DNA of 64,000 nucleotides from Marinobacter guineae (GTDB taxonomy: Bacteria; Pseudomonadota; Gammaproteobacteria; Pseudomonadales; Oleiphilaceae), in NCBI RefSeq assembly GCF_002744735.1, contig NZ_KZ319341.1, positions 297,848 through 361,847 on the forward strand, in the 5' to 3' direction. A program made the position numbers and the translations under genes. Within the stretch, counting starts at the first letter, position 1. Each line of letters begins with the position of its first letter. Shown here one piece after another: positions 8,810 through 15,784 of this stretch. Under the pieces are notes generated by a model. It did no database searches, had not been told where the DNA came from, and was given only the letters and a program-made list of their open reading frames with translations.

Positions 8810-9754
8810 GTGAGCACCCTCCATCGACGTGAAAAAAGCCAAGCCAAGCCTGTTCGCAAAGGTCTGCACCCGAGGAATCTCCACAACGAAGGCTATGACT
8901 TCCCAGCTCTTGTAGAAAGCCACCCGGCACTCGCCCCTCATGTGAAACCAAACGCTCACGGCGACCTTTCCATCGAATTCGCAGACCCACTCGCAGTCAA
9001 AACTCTCAACGCCGCGTTATTGAGCCGATACTACAACATTGCCGATTGGGATATTCCAGAGGGCGCGCTTTGCCCTCCCATCCCGGGCAGAGCCGACTAT
9101 ATCGATTACATGGCCGACCTGCTTGGACTTGGGACCGGGCTTGAACAGCCCAGCATCAAACTGCTCGATATAGGAACGGGAGCCAATGGAATCTACCCGC
9201 TACTGGCCTGCCAAATTTACGGCTGGCAGTGTGTCGGTAGTGACATTAACACTCAGTCGCTTGAGAACGTCGCCACGATTATCGCCAACAATCCCACACT
9301 CAAAGACCACTTCACGCTGTGCACGCAGCACGATAAAAACCACATTTTTGAAGGGATCATTGAAGCTGGGGAGTTCTTTGACGTCAGCGTATGCAACCCA
9401 CCCTTCCATGCCTCGCCCGATGAAGCACTTAAACGTAGCCGGCTTAAACTCAATAACCTTGCTCGTAGTCGCGGTGAACAAAAGGCGAAAACCGACTCCC
9501 CCACTCTGACCTTTGGCGGGCTGGGAGCGGAGCTTTGGTGTAAGGGGGGTGAACAGCTGTGCCTGAAAAAGCTGATAAAAGAAAGCCAGGTATATTCAAC
9601 TCAATGCCGCTGGTTCACCAGCCTGGTTTCAAAAACCGACAATGTTAAGCCTGCAAAGAAGTTGATTCGTAAGCTCGGTGCCGTTGATATACGGGAAATA
9701 GAGATGAAGCAGGGAAATAAGATTACGAGGGTATTGGCCTGGACATTCATTTGA
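8810..9754 (+). CDS. rlmF: 23S rRNA (adenine(1618)-N6)-methyltransferase
   Basis: 314 residues beginning at a GTG. Family signatures are a basic N-terminus (GLHPRNLHNEGYDFPALV), the SAM-binding LLDIGTGANGIYPLLA and the catalytic NPPF motif at about residue 196 (VCNPPFHAS) used by N6-adenine methyltransferases. The enzyme methylates A1618 of 23S rRNA in the cytoplasm, on a ribosome assembly intermediate. Length matches the family. It is a stand-alone housekeeping gene convergent with the nitronate monooxygenase; the 45 bases between them are GC-rich with a weak hairpin. Good confidence from the combination of start region and NPPF. Confidence 0.93.
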   Translation: MSTLHRREKSQAKPVRKGLHPRNLHNEGYDFPALVESHPALAPHVKPNAHGDLSIEFADPLAVKTLNAALLSRYYNIADWDIPEGALCPPIPGRADYIDYMADLLGLGTGLEQPSIKLLDIGTGANGIYPLLACQIYGWQCVGSDINTQSLENVATIIANNPTLKDHFTLCTQHDKNHIFEGIIEAGEFFDVSVCNPPFHASPDEALKRSRLKLNNLARSRGEQKAKTDSPTLTFGGLGAELWCKGGEQLCLKKLIKESQVYSTQCRWFTSLVSKTDNVKPAKKLIRKLGAVDIREIEMKQGNKITRVLAWTFI

Positions 9755-9799
9755 GCCACGGCTGAAAACCGTCCGCCTTACGCGGCTTGTTAACACTGG

Positions 9800-10849
9800 T
9801 TAGTGCGCCTCGTTAGCGCCCTTGGCCAACTCAAGGGTTAGATCCGCTGCCGAAATTTCCTTGCAGCCGCTTACATTTTGCCCCGCCCACAACGGCGAGA
9901 AATCCCCCGTTCCCAGGCGCTCGGCTTCGGCACGCAGCGGAGCCAAAGCGGCTGCGGCCAATGGAAAAGCCGGGGCCACGGGGCTGATAGGCCCGAGCCC
10001 CTTCATCAGACGGTTCATAATGCCTCGAGCCGGTCGGCCAGAAAACACATTGGTAAGGGCGGTAAATATCGCCGCGTCGCTCTTGATGGCAACTCGGTGC
10101 ACTGCACTCGTAGTGGCTTCCGGGCACAGCATATAAGCCGTGCCTACTTGCACCCCTGCAGCACCTAGCGACATAGCAGCAGCAACGCCGTTTGCGTCAG
10201 CGATGCCTCCTGCAGCGATAACCGGAATATTTACTGCCTGAACGATTTGCGGGAGCAAAGCGAAGGTTCCAACCTGGGTGTTCAGATCTTCCGATAGGAA
10301 AATCCCGCGGTGGCCCCCAGCCTCTATACCTTGCGCGATTATGGCGTCGACTCCGTGCGCCTCCAACCAGCGGGCTTCATCCACAGTTGTCGCCGTAGAG
10401 AGTATTTTCGCACCCCACTTCCGCACTTGGTCCAACAAATCTTGCTCGGGCAAGCCGTAATGGAAACTTACAACGGCAGGCTCAAATTCCGCCAGAACGT
10501 CGGCGGCTTCAGCGCTAAAAGGCAAACGCCCGGAGCCACCAGCGATAGTGCTTAGGTCGATCCCATACTCTTCATAATAAGGTGACAGTGCCACCCTCCA
10601 AGCCGCTTCATGCTCGCTATTCGGCTCGGGCTGCGTATGGCAAAAGAAATTAACGTTGAAGGGCCGTTTGGTCTGCGCCTTTATAGCCGCCATCTCCTTG
10701 CGCATAGCTTCAACACTGAGCATGCCGAAAGGGAGCGACCCGAGCGCACCAGCACCGGATACTGCGATTGCGAGGGCACTGCCCTGCACACCCGCCATCG
10801 GCGCTTGAATGATTGGAAGCTCTATACCCAGAAGATCCTGAATTCTCAT
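9800..10849 (-). CDS. Nitronate monooxygenase (2-nitropropane dioxygenase family)
   Basis: 349 residues, TIM-barrel FMN enzyme. Signatures are the N-terminal LPIIQAPMAGVQGSALA, the phosphate-binding AAGGIADANGVAAAMSLGA, and GIEAGGHRG carrying the catalytic histidine of class I nitronate monooxygenases. It oxidises alkyl nitronates such as propionate-3-nitronate with oxygen, a detoxification role. Starts at ATG 10849 and ends only 45 bases from the end of rlmF. The gene ends ANEAH with an adjacent TAACC...GTTAACAAG stretch that vaguely resembles cassette recombination sites. Confidence 0.88.
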   Translation of the reverse strand: MRIQDLLGIELPIIQAPMAGVQGSALAIAVSGAGALGSLPFGMLSVEAMRKEMAAIKAQTKRPFNVNFFCHTQPEPNSEHEAAWRVALSPYYEEYGIDLSTIAGGSGRLPFSAEAADVLAEFEPAVVSFHYGLPEQDLLDQVRKWGAKILSTATTVDEARWLEAHGVDAIIAQGIEAGGHRGIFLSEDLNTQVGTFALLPQIVQAVNIPVIAAGGIADANGVAAAMSLGAAGVQVGTAYMLCPEATTSAVHRVAIKSDAAIFTALTNVFSGRPARGIMNRLMKGLGPISPVAPAFPLAAAALAPLRAEAERLGTGDFSPLWAGQNVSGCKEISAADLTLELAKGANEAH

Positions 10850-10914
10850 TGGCCGTCACTCTTGGCTAGACACGGTGCATGGCGGATAACGCCGGAACGA
10901 ACTGAATTGATTTG

Positions 10915-11412
10915 TTAAGTGGCTGGACATTCACCACCGCAATTATCGGTTGGCACATCGGTGGGTTCATCAGGAGCCGGGAAAGCTTTCTTGAATGTGA
11001 AAGCCTCCGCGCTTGGGCCGCTCTCTCGCAGGATGCTCAGTTTTTGCGCCGCCTCTTCGATTGACGGAGTGTGACCGGCAGGTACCCACCAAAGCACCAT
11101 GTATGCCTCACCCATTTTATGAAACCACTCTTTTTTGCGGCGCATGATCTCAACGTGGGCAGACCGATAAACATAACTATGCAAAGCCTCGATCGAGTCC
11201 CAGAGGGAAAGATTCACAATCTTATCGGCGCCAAAATAATCGATGCCGGTAGCATCACCTTCTTCAGTTTGGAGCCTCCAAACAAAACCCGGGGAGTCCT
11301 CTGCCAACGCGTTGATCCTATCGAGGTTAGCGACAAAATCCGATAGCTGCGGCGAATCAATCGGCGCCATAAGCGTGGCAATGTTGAGTTGCGCAATTTG
11401 ATACCTAATCAC
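10915..11412 (-). CDS. DUF3291 domain protein
   Basis: 165 residues starting at a GTG with a strong ribosome site (GGGAGGAAACT). The body matches the DUF3291 pattern (QIAQLNIATLMAPIDSPQLS near the start, FVWRLQTEEGDATG, then EWFHKMGEAYMVLWWVPAGH), a small ferredoxin-like fold related to antibiotic-biosynthesis monooxygenase domains. Function of the family is unknown. The last residues are cysteine-containing (CGGECPAT). The TAA stop lies inside ACTTAAC, which fits the RYYYAAC box of integron attC sites, and the gene shares its strand with the GNAT and nitronate genes. A cassette origin is possible but unproved. Confidence 0.7.
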   Translation of the reverse strand: MIRYQIAQLNIATLMAPIDSPQLSDFVANLDRINALAEDSPGFVWRLQTEEGDATGIDYFGADKIVNLSLWDSIEALHSYVYRSAHVEIMRRKKEWFHKMGEAYMVLWWVPAGHTPSIEEAAQKLSILRESGPSAEAFTFKKAFPAPDEPTDVPTDNCGGECPAT

Positions 11413-11420
11413 AGTTTCCT

Positions 11421-11476
11421 CCCTGACGCCCTAATCAGCCGACGCGTTAGCGGTCGGCTGCATTTGATTGTCAGGG
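11421..11476. repeat. 56-bp compound inverted repeat, attC-like
   Basis: Outer arms CCCTGAC (11421-11427) and GTCAGGG (11470-11476) enclose an inner perfect dyad, CAGCCGAC and GTCGGCTG (11436-11443 and 11453-11460), with GCGTTAGCG in the loop. Size and nested imperfect dyads resemble a small integron attC site whose conserved outer boxes (RYYYAAC/GTTRRRY) have drifted in a paired way. The last codons of the GNAT gene (MQPTANASAD) are read from it. The structure is seen directly; the attC interpretation is inference. Confidence 0.5.
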
Positions 11477-11937
11477 CTTAGATACCTTTCCATTGAGAAA
11501 TTCACTAACGAAACCCCGTTTCTTTGCACTTCATTTTTCTTGACCACAGAGAAGCCGCGGTGCTCGAAGAACGGCTTAACAATGAGTGAAGCCTCAACGT
11601 ATAAGCGTTTGAGATTTCTGGCCCTTGCCTCCGTAAGTAAATGCTCATACAAGGCAGATGCAACACCTCTTCCCTGAAAATTCGGATGGGTATAAGTACA
11701 GTCGATATGACCATCAGCATCCAATTCGATAAAACCAGCTACACAATTTTCAATTAAAGCTATGAACGGTTGTTTCACCTTCAGTCGCTCAGACCAGCTC
11801 GCGTAATCGACAGGGGTAGGAGCCCAAGCTTCTTTTTGCTCTGAGGTATACAACGAAGGATCAATTGCATGAACAGATTGATGAAACAGTTCAGCAACTT
11901 CCCTAGCCTTGTCTGCAGAATAAGTTTGTATATTCAT
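11431..11937 (-). CDS. GNAT-family N-acetyltransferase
   Basis: 168 residues from an ATG at 11937 (MNIQTYSADKAREVA). The acetyl-CoA-binding motif is visible as THPNFQGRGVASALYEHLL, followed by the typical beta-alpha C-terminal part (LYVEASLIVKPFFEHRGF). It is similar in layout to YafP-type acetyltransferases. Target unknown. The frame remains open upstream through KPTVTPLRSVQA, a peptide produced when attC-like DNA is read; the ATG at 11937 is the biological start. The C-terminal tail MQPTANASAD is likewise encoded by the adjacent palindrome, so the real acetyltransferase domain ends about 15 residues earlier. Confidence 0.85.
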   Translation of the reverse strand: MNIQTYSADKAREVAELFHQSVHAIDPSLYTSEQKEAWAPTPVDYASWSERLKVKQPFIALIENCVAGFIELDADGHIDCTYTHPNFQGRGVASALYEHLLTEARARNLKRLYVEASLIVKPFFEHRGFSVVKKNEVQRNGVSLVNFSMERYLSPDNQMQPTANASAD

Positions 11938-11939
11938 AG

Positions 11940-11992
11940 TAGCCTGGACGGAGCGCAGCGGAGTAACGGTCGGTTTCACCCACTGGTTAAAC
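11940..11992 (-). other. Possible attC-like half site upstream of GNAT gene
   Basis: On the minus strand GTTTAAC (11986-11992) fits the RYYYAAC box. It is followed by a GC-rich imperfect hairpin (GACCGTTACTCCGCTGCGCT then CCGTC) immediately before the GNAT start. A matching GTTRRRY partner box is not found, so the site would be incomplete. Offered as a weak candidate only. Confidence 0.25.
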
Positions 11993-12144
11993 GAGTGAGT
12001 GGCCCCGTGTTCGGCGGCTCAGTATCCGGATCAACCCTATCAGATAGTTACCTTCATTTCTCACTCGGAATTCCGGAGTTTTGCGAACGCGTTTGTCTAT
12101 CCCCGGAATACAATCAAAACCCAGTGTAGTTCGCCTTTTCGATA

Positions 12145-12162
12145 GCCACCCTGTCAGGTGGC
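12145..12162 (+). other. Short hairpin in leader of the SMR gene
   Basis: GCCACC, six bases, GGTGGC form a perfect 6-bp hairpin about 55 bases before the SMR start. SMR exporters are often under guanidine riboswitches, but the loop lacks the ACGR of guanidine-II and the surroundings do not match guanidine-I or -III as I know them. Role unknown. Confidence 0.3.
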
Positions 12163-12216
12163 GCAGAGGGCTGGTATCGTCTGCTTCCCAATTTCTTGCG
12201 GTACTGGAGATTCTCT

Positions 12217-12549
12217 GTGAAAAGTTGGTTATTTCTGGGCATTGCCATTGTTGCGGAAGTGGTGGCAACCAGCGGGCTGAAGGCCAGTGAAGGGTTTACC
12301 AGACTCGGGCCCAGCCTTTTGGTGATTGCGGGCTATGCCGTTGCGTTCTACTTCCTTTCGATCACACTTAAGGAGATCCCGGTGGGCCTGGCCTATGCCA
12401 TCTGGGCGGGGCTGGGTATTGTGTTGGTGGCGTTTATCGGCTGGCTGATTTACGGGCAAACGCTGGATGCCGCCAGTGTGATTGGTATGGTGCTGATCAT
12501 CACCGGCGTTGCGGTGATCAATCTGTTTTCCAAATCAGTCGCTCACTGA
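12217..12549 (+). CDS. Small multidrug resistance (SMR) efflux protein, EmrE/Qac type
   Basis: 110 residues with four transmembrane helices, the exact EmrE length when the GTG at 12217 is used (GGAGA lies just upstream). The membrane-embedded glutamate essential for proton/drug exchange is at residue 14 (AIVAEVVAT). The [11 protein letters not shown] loop follows the multidrug (EmrE-like) pattern rather than the guanidine exporter pattern AYAVWTGIG. It works as an antiparallel dimer in the inner membrane, exporting cationic compounds for protons. The SGNH hydrolase follows 28 bases later and may be co-transcribed. Confidence 0.92.
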   Translation: MKSWLFLGIAIVAEVVATSGLKASEGFTRLGPSLLVIAGYAVAFYFLSITLKEIPVGLAYAIWAGLGIVLVAFIGWLIYGQTLDAASVIGMVLIITGVAVINLFSKSVAH

Positions 12550-12577
12550 TCTGTCGGCAAAAACGGAGCCCTTTCAG

Positions 12578-13312
12578 ATGCACCTCCCTTTCTGGCTGAC
12601 CACCGCCCTTCTGTTTCCGGTACTGCTGTACCAGGGCAAACAGGCGCGCCGCACAACGCCCAGGCTGCCGGAAGCCGGGGGCTCGCCGTGCGGTCAATAC
12701 GGTGAAGGCACTCCTGCCAGGCGAGTGCTGGTGATCGGCGAATCCACCGCGGCCGGTGTCGGTGTTGAAACCCACGATCAGGGCCTGGCCAGCCAGTTGG
12801 CGCGTCAGATTCATGAGCGCACCGGCCAGACCATTGCCTGGCACACCTTCGGGATCAACGGCATTCGGCTTGGGGCCTTGGTTCGCGAGCTGGAAACCGC
12901 CGAACTACCAGAGGCGGATGTGGTGCTGTTGAGTATGGGGGTGAACGACACCACGGGGTTCACTCCCCGCTATCGCTTCCGCCGGCAGTTGCGGGAATTG
13001 CGCCGATTGCTCACATCACGGTATTCGGGGCCCATGCTGCTTCTCAGCGTGCCGCCGATGCATCTGTTCACGGCACTGCCCTCGCCGCTTCGGTACGTGG
13101 TGGGTTGGCGGGCACGGCAGCTGGATAATCTCTATATTCGCGTCGCACGGCGGTTTCCTGAAGACTTCAGCTACGTGAACTACCCGGTGGTCACCGACCC
13201 TGAACTTCTGGCCAGTGATGGTTATCACCCCGGCAAGAAAGGCTACCGGTATATTGCCGAGGCACTGGCAGACAAAGCCATCCCTGAACAACTTTTCAGT
13301 GGAGAAAACTAG
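12578..13312 (+). CDS. SGNH/GDSL-family hydrolase (esterase/lipase)
   Basis: 244 residues. A short hydrophobic N-terminus (about residues 4-18) could be an uncleaved anchor or signal. Catalytic blocks are visible: GEST with nucleophile Ser about 56 (a GES instead of the usual GDS), the oxyanion asparagine in SMGVNDTTG, and DGYHPG with Asp about 214 and His about 217. It probably hydrolyses ester bonds of lipids or acetylated sugars in the envelope. It lies 28 bases downstream of the SMR gene on the same strand. Confidence 0.85.
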   Translation: MHLPFWLTTALLFPVLLYQGKQARRTTPRLPEAGGSPCGQYGEGTPARRVLVIGESTAAGVGVETHDQGLASQLARQIHERTGQTIAWHTFGINGIRLGALVRELETAELPEADVVLLSMGVNDTTGFTPRYRFRRQLRELRRLLTSRYSGPMLLLSVPPMHLFTALPSPLRYVVGWRARQLDNLYIRVARRFPEDFSYVNYPVVTDPELLASDGYHPGKKGYRYIAEALADKAIPEQLFSGEN

Positions 13313-13481
13313 ACCAACTGATATATTAATTCCATCCAGCCAAATCCCGTTCTGGTGGTAGTAGGGAGAAGCGTGCAGACAGGAAGCGCGTTTTACTGCT
13401 GTCAGCCCAGCCTGCCAAATCCGATCTCCTCTGAGTCAGTCCGAAGGGCGATGGCTTAACGACCTTGTGGGTCACTAACCA

Positions 13482-13513
13482 GGCTAACTGGCTAACTGGC
13501 TAACTGGCTAACT
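13482..13513. repeat. Tandem repeat, four units of GGCTAACT
   Basis: Four perfect consecutive copies of the octamer GGCTAACT, followed by GG and a diverged GGATAGT, lie about 40 bases before the DUF5602-like gene at 13554. It is a short simple repeat whose unit is not a multiple of three but lies outside coding DNA; copy-number change could alter promoter spacing. Confidence 0.9.
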
Positions 13514-13553
13514 GGATAGTGCCGCAGGGTCTCTGTCATTGAGGAGTGATGAG

Positions 13554-14336
13554 ATGAAACCTGCTCTTTGTCTGTTCCGATCCAACCTTTCCGTAATTAC
13601 GCTGGCCTGCCTTGGTTTTGCCCATGTCGCCATCGCCGCCGATCTGCAGGTTTTTACAGGAGCCCCGGTCGCCGTCGGTAATGGCACCGCGCGAGTGGAG
13701 GTAACCACCAACGGGACGGACGAACCCGAGTCCGTGTCGGTGGTTATGAGCAAGAATGCGATTCAGGGACTTCCTGCGGTTCAGGCCGACCAAATGGTCT
13801 GGGAGTTTTCATTACCCATGCCGGAAGCCGGCCCGCAAACAGGCTACGATCACGTAGTCCTGGACTGGAACCCGGCCGGGCATATTCCGGAGGGGGTCTA
13901 CAACGTTCCGCATTTTGACGTGCATTTCTACCTGATCAGCGGGGGTGAACGTGAAGCCATAACCTTCCATGGCGAGGGCCGTGAACTGGCCATGGCGGCA
14001 CCAGACCCGCAACTCGTACCTGCGGGATACGTTATCCCCCCGGATGCGGCCGTGGACCGGATGGGAATGCACGGCCTGGACCCTGCGGGGCATGAATTCC
14101 ATGGCCAACCGTTCAGCCATAACTTCATCTACGGCTATTACAAGGGCGAGCTGATGTTCGTTGAGCCGATGGTGTCTTTGAGTTTTCTTGAGTCACTTCC
14201 GGACATGACGTCACCGATCAAAAAGCCGCAGAGGTACAGCTATCCCGCCTGGTACCCAGCGGCCTACCGGATCGGATTTGATGCCGGGAAAGATGAATAC
14301 ACCATTGCGCTCCAGGATCTGGAGAGGTCCGACTGA
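13554..14336 (+). CDS. Exported DUF5602/TTHB210-like protein
   Basis: 260 residues with a clear Sec signal peptide (cleavage about AIA-ADLQ, residues 26-28). The mature protein has the conserved VPHFDVHFYLIS stretch and many histidines (HEFHGQPFSHNF), which I associate with the DUF5602/TTHB210-like family. Its biochemical function is not known; histidine clusters hint at metal binding. The ATG at 13554 follows GAGGAG at good spacing and starts the signal peptide directly. It stands alone behind the octamer repeat. Confidence 0.6.
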   Translation: MKPALCLFRSNLSVITLACLGFAHVAIAADLQVFTGAPVAVGNGTARVEVTTNGTDEPESVSVVMSKNAIQGLPAVQADQMVWEFSLPMPEAGPQTGYDHVVLDWNPAGHIPEGVYNVPHFDVHFYLISGGEREAITFHGEGRELAMAAPDPQLVPAGYVIPPDAAVDRMGMHGLDPAGHEFHGQPFSHNFIYGYYKGELMFVEPMVSLSFLESLPDMTSPIKKPQRYSYPAWYPAAYRIGFDAGKDEYTIALQDLERSD

Positions 14337-14432
14337 GACTCCATCAGGAATCTTTTTTCTCGGTGTCGATGTCCGGTTGCGTTGCGCGACTAACCAGTGA
14401 AGACAATCTATTTTTCACTGGAGACCAACACG

Positions 14433-15254
14433 ATGAAATACATGTTGATGCGCAAGGCCGATGCCGATACCGAGAAGGGCGTAATGCCCTCGGAAGAGTT
14501 GCTGCAGTGGATGGCGGACTACAATGAGCGAATGACACAGGCCGGAGTTTTTACCGACGGTCATGGGTTGAGGCCTACGAGCGATGGCTGCCGCATTCAG
14601 TTCCGGGGTGGTGAGCCAAGCGTTATTTCCGGCCCATTCGAGCCAGCCGGTGAGTTGCTGGCCGGTTACAGCGTTCTCGAAGTGGACTCGTTGGAAGACG
14701 CCATTGCCTGGGCCAAACAATGGCCCCGGGAGGATGCTGGCGAGAATGTGACCCTTGAGCTTCGGCGTTTTTTCGAGCTCGAGGATTTCGAACCCAGCCA
14801 GGCGCTTGAGCAACATCGTGCCCTGGGACGGCTCCCACGGGAGATGAACGTTCATGTGGCTTTTGCCGGCAACTGTAAAGAAGCCATGGAGTTCTATTCG
14901 GAGGTAACCGCAGGCAAACTGGAAGCCATGATCTCCTATGGGGAAACACCGGCGGCGGGGGATGTGCCGCCAGAAATGCATGACAGAATCGTGCATTCGT
15001 CCCTGAATCTCCGCGGGCGCCGGTTGATGGGCGCTGATATGGCGGGCGACTGCTACCAGCCACCCCAGGGTGCCCAGATCCACCTTGAATACGACGATCC
15101 AAAACAGGCCGAATGGGTTTTCAATGCCCTGTCCGATGGGGGTTCAATCATCATGCCGTTTGCAGAAACCTTCTGGGCACATCGTTTCGGAATGACCACG
15201 GACCGTTTCGGTGTCCAGTGGATGATCAGCAATCAGATTGAACACTGTCAGTAA
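14433..15254 (+). CDS. YCII-domain / VOC (PhnB-like) fusion protein
   Basis: 273 residues. The first about 125 residues are a YCII (DGPF-type) domain beginning MKYMLMRKADAD. Its signature is altered to SGPFEPAGELLAGY where DGPF is usual. The remainder is a glyoxalase/bleomycin-resistance-fold domain of the PhnB type (MNVHVAFAGNCKEAMEFYSE ... FWAHRFGMTTDRFG). Starts at ATG 14433 behind GGAGA. The next VOC gene begins 23 bases downstream, so the two are probably an operon. Function unknown; such proteins cluster with ECF42-type sigma factors, one of which lies about 6 kb downstream. Confidence 0.85.
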   Translation: MKYMLMRKADADTEKGVMPSEELLQWMADYNERMTQAGVFTDGHGLRPTSDGCRIQFRGGEPSVISGPFEPAGELLAGYSVLEVDSLEDAIAWAKQWPREDAGENVTLELRRFFELEDFEPSQALEQHRALGRLPREMNVHVAFAGNCKEAMEFYSEVTAGKLEAMISYGETPAAGDVPPEMHDRIVHSSLNLRGRRLMGADMAGDCYQPPQGAQIHLEYDDPKQAEWVFNALSDGGSIIMPFAETFWAHRFGMTTDRFGVQWMISNQIEHCQ

Positions 15255-15277
15255 CGCCAACCCGGAGGATCAGCTCA

Positions 15278-15760
15278 ATGCCCCATCCAAAAAATACCAT
15301 TTGTCTCTGGTATGAGAGCGAAGCGGAAGAAGCCGCCCGATTTTACGCAAAGACCTTCCCGGATTCCTCGGTGGGCAGGGTACTTCGTGCGCCTGCGGAC
15401 TATCCCGCAGGCTCGGAGGGCGATGTACTGACGGTGGAGTTCACCGCGTTGGGCGTTCCCTGCCTTGGCCTCAATGGCGGCCCGGCCTTCCAGCACAACG
15501 AGGCCTTTTCGTTTCAGGTGGCTACCTCGGACCAGGAGGAAACGGATCGTTACTGGAACGCGATTGTTGGCAATGGCGGCGAAGAGAGTGCTTGCGGCTG
15601 GTGCAAAGACACATGGGGCATCTCGTGGCAGATCACCCCGGTCGCTCTCACCGATGCCATAAACGATCCTGACCCCGCCGCTGCCAAGCGGGCCTTCGAG
15701 GCCATGATGACCATGGGCAAGATCGACATCGCCGCCATTGAGGCGGCGCGTCGGGGCTGA
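15278..15760 (+). CDS. VOC-family protein (PhnB / 3-demethylubiquinone methyltransferase-like domain)
   Basis: 160 residues with the pattern of the PF06983-type VOC proteins: CLWYESEAEEAARFYAKTFP at the start, LNGGPAFQHNEAFSFQV in the middle and WGISWQITPVALTDAINDPD near the end. GGAGGATCAGCTCA gives a good ribosome site before ATG 15278. The family name from ubiquinone methyltransferase is historical; no methyltransferase motif is present. Probably co-transcribed with the YCII-VOC fusion upstream. Ligand unknown. Confidence 0.88.
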   Translation: MPHPKNTICLWYESEAEEAARFYAKTFPDSSVGRVLRAPADYPAGSEGDVLTVEFTALGVPCLGLNGGPAFQHNEAFSFQVATSDQEETDRYWNAIVGNGGEESACGWCKDTWGISWQITPVALTDAINDPDPAAAKRAFEAMMTMGKIDIAAIEAARRG

Positions 15761-15784
15761 TGGCGTTTATTGCACCTTTCACCT

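Noticed and set aside
9755..9799. Terminator between rlmF and the nitronate monooxygenase
   Set aside because: Only a 4-bp ACGG/CCGT stem is visible, insufficient for a call.
12121..12216. Guanidine riboswitch before the SMR gene
   Set aside because: Only a 6-bp hairpin is seen; the ACGR loops of guanidine-II and the conserved cores of classes I and III are absent, and the protein follows the EmrE rather than the Gdx pattern.
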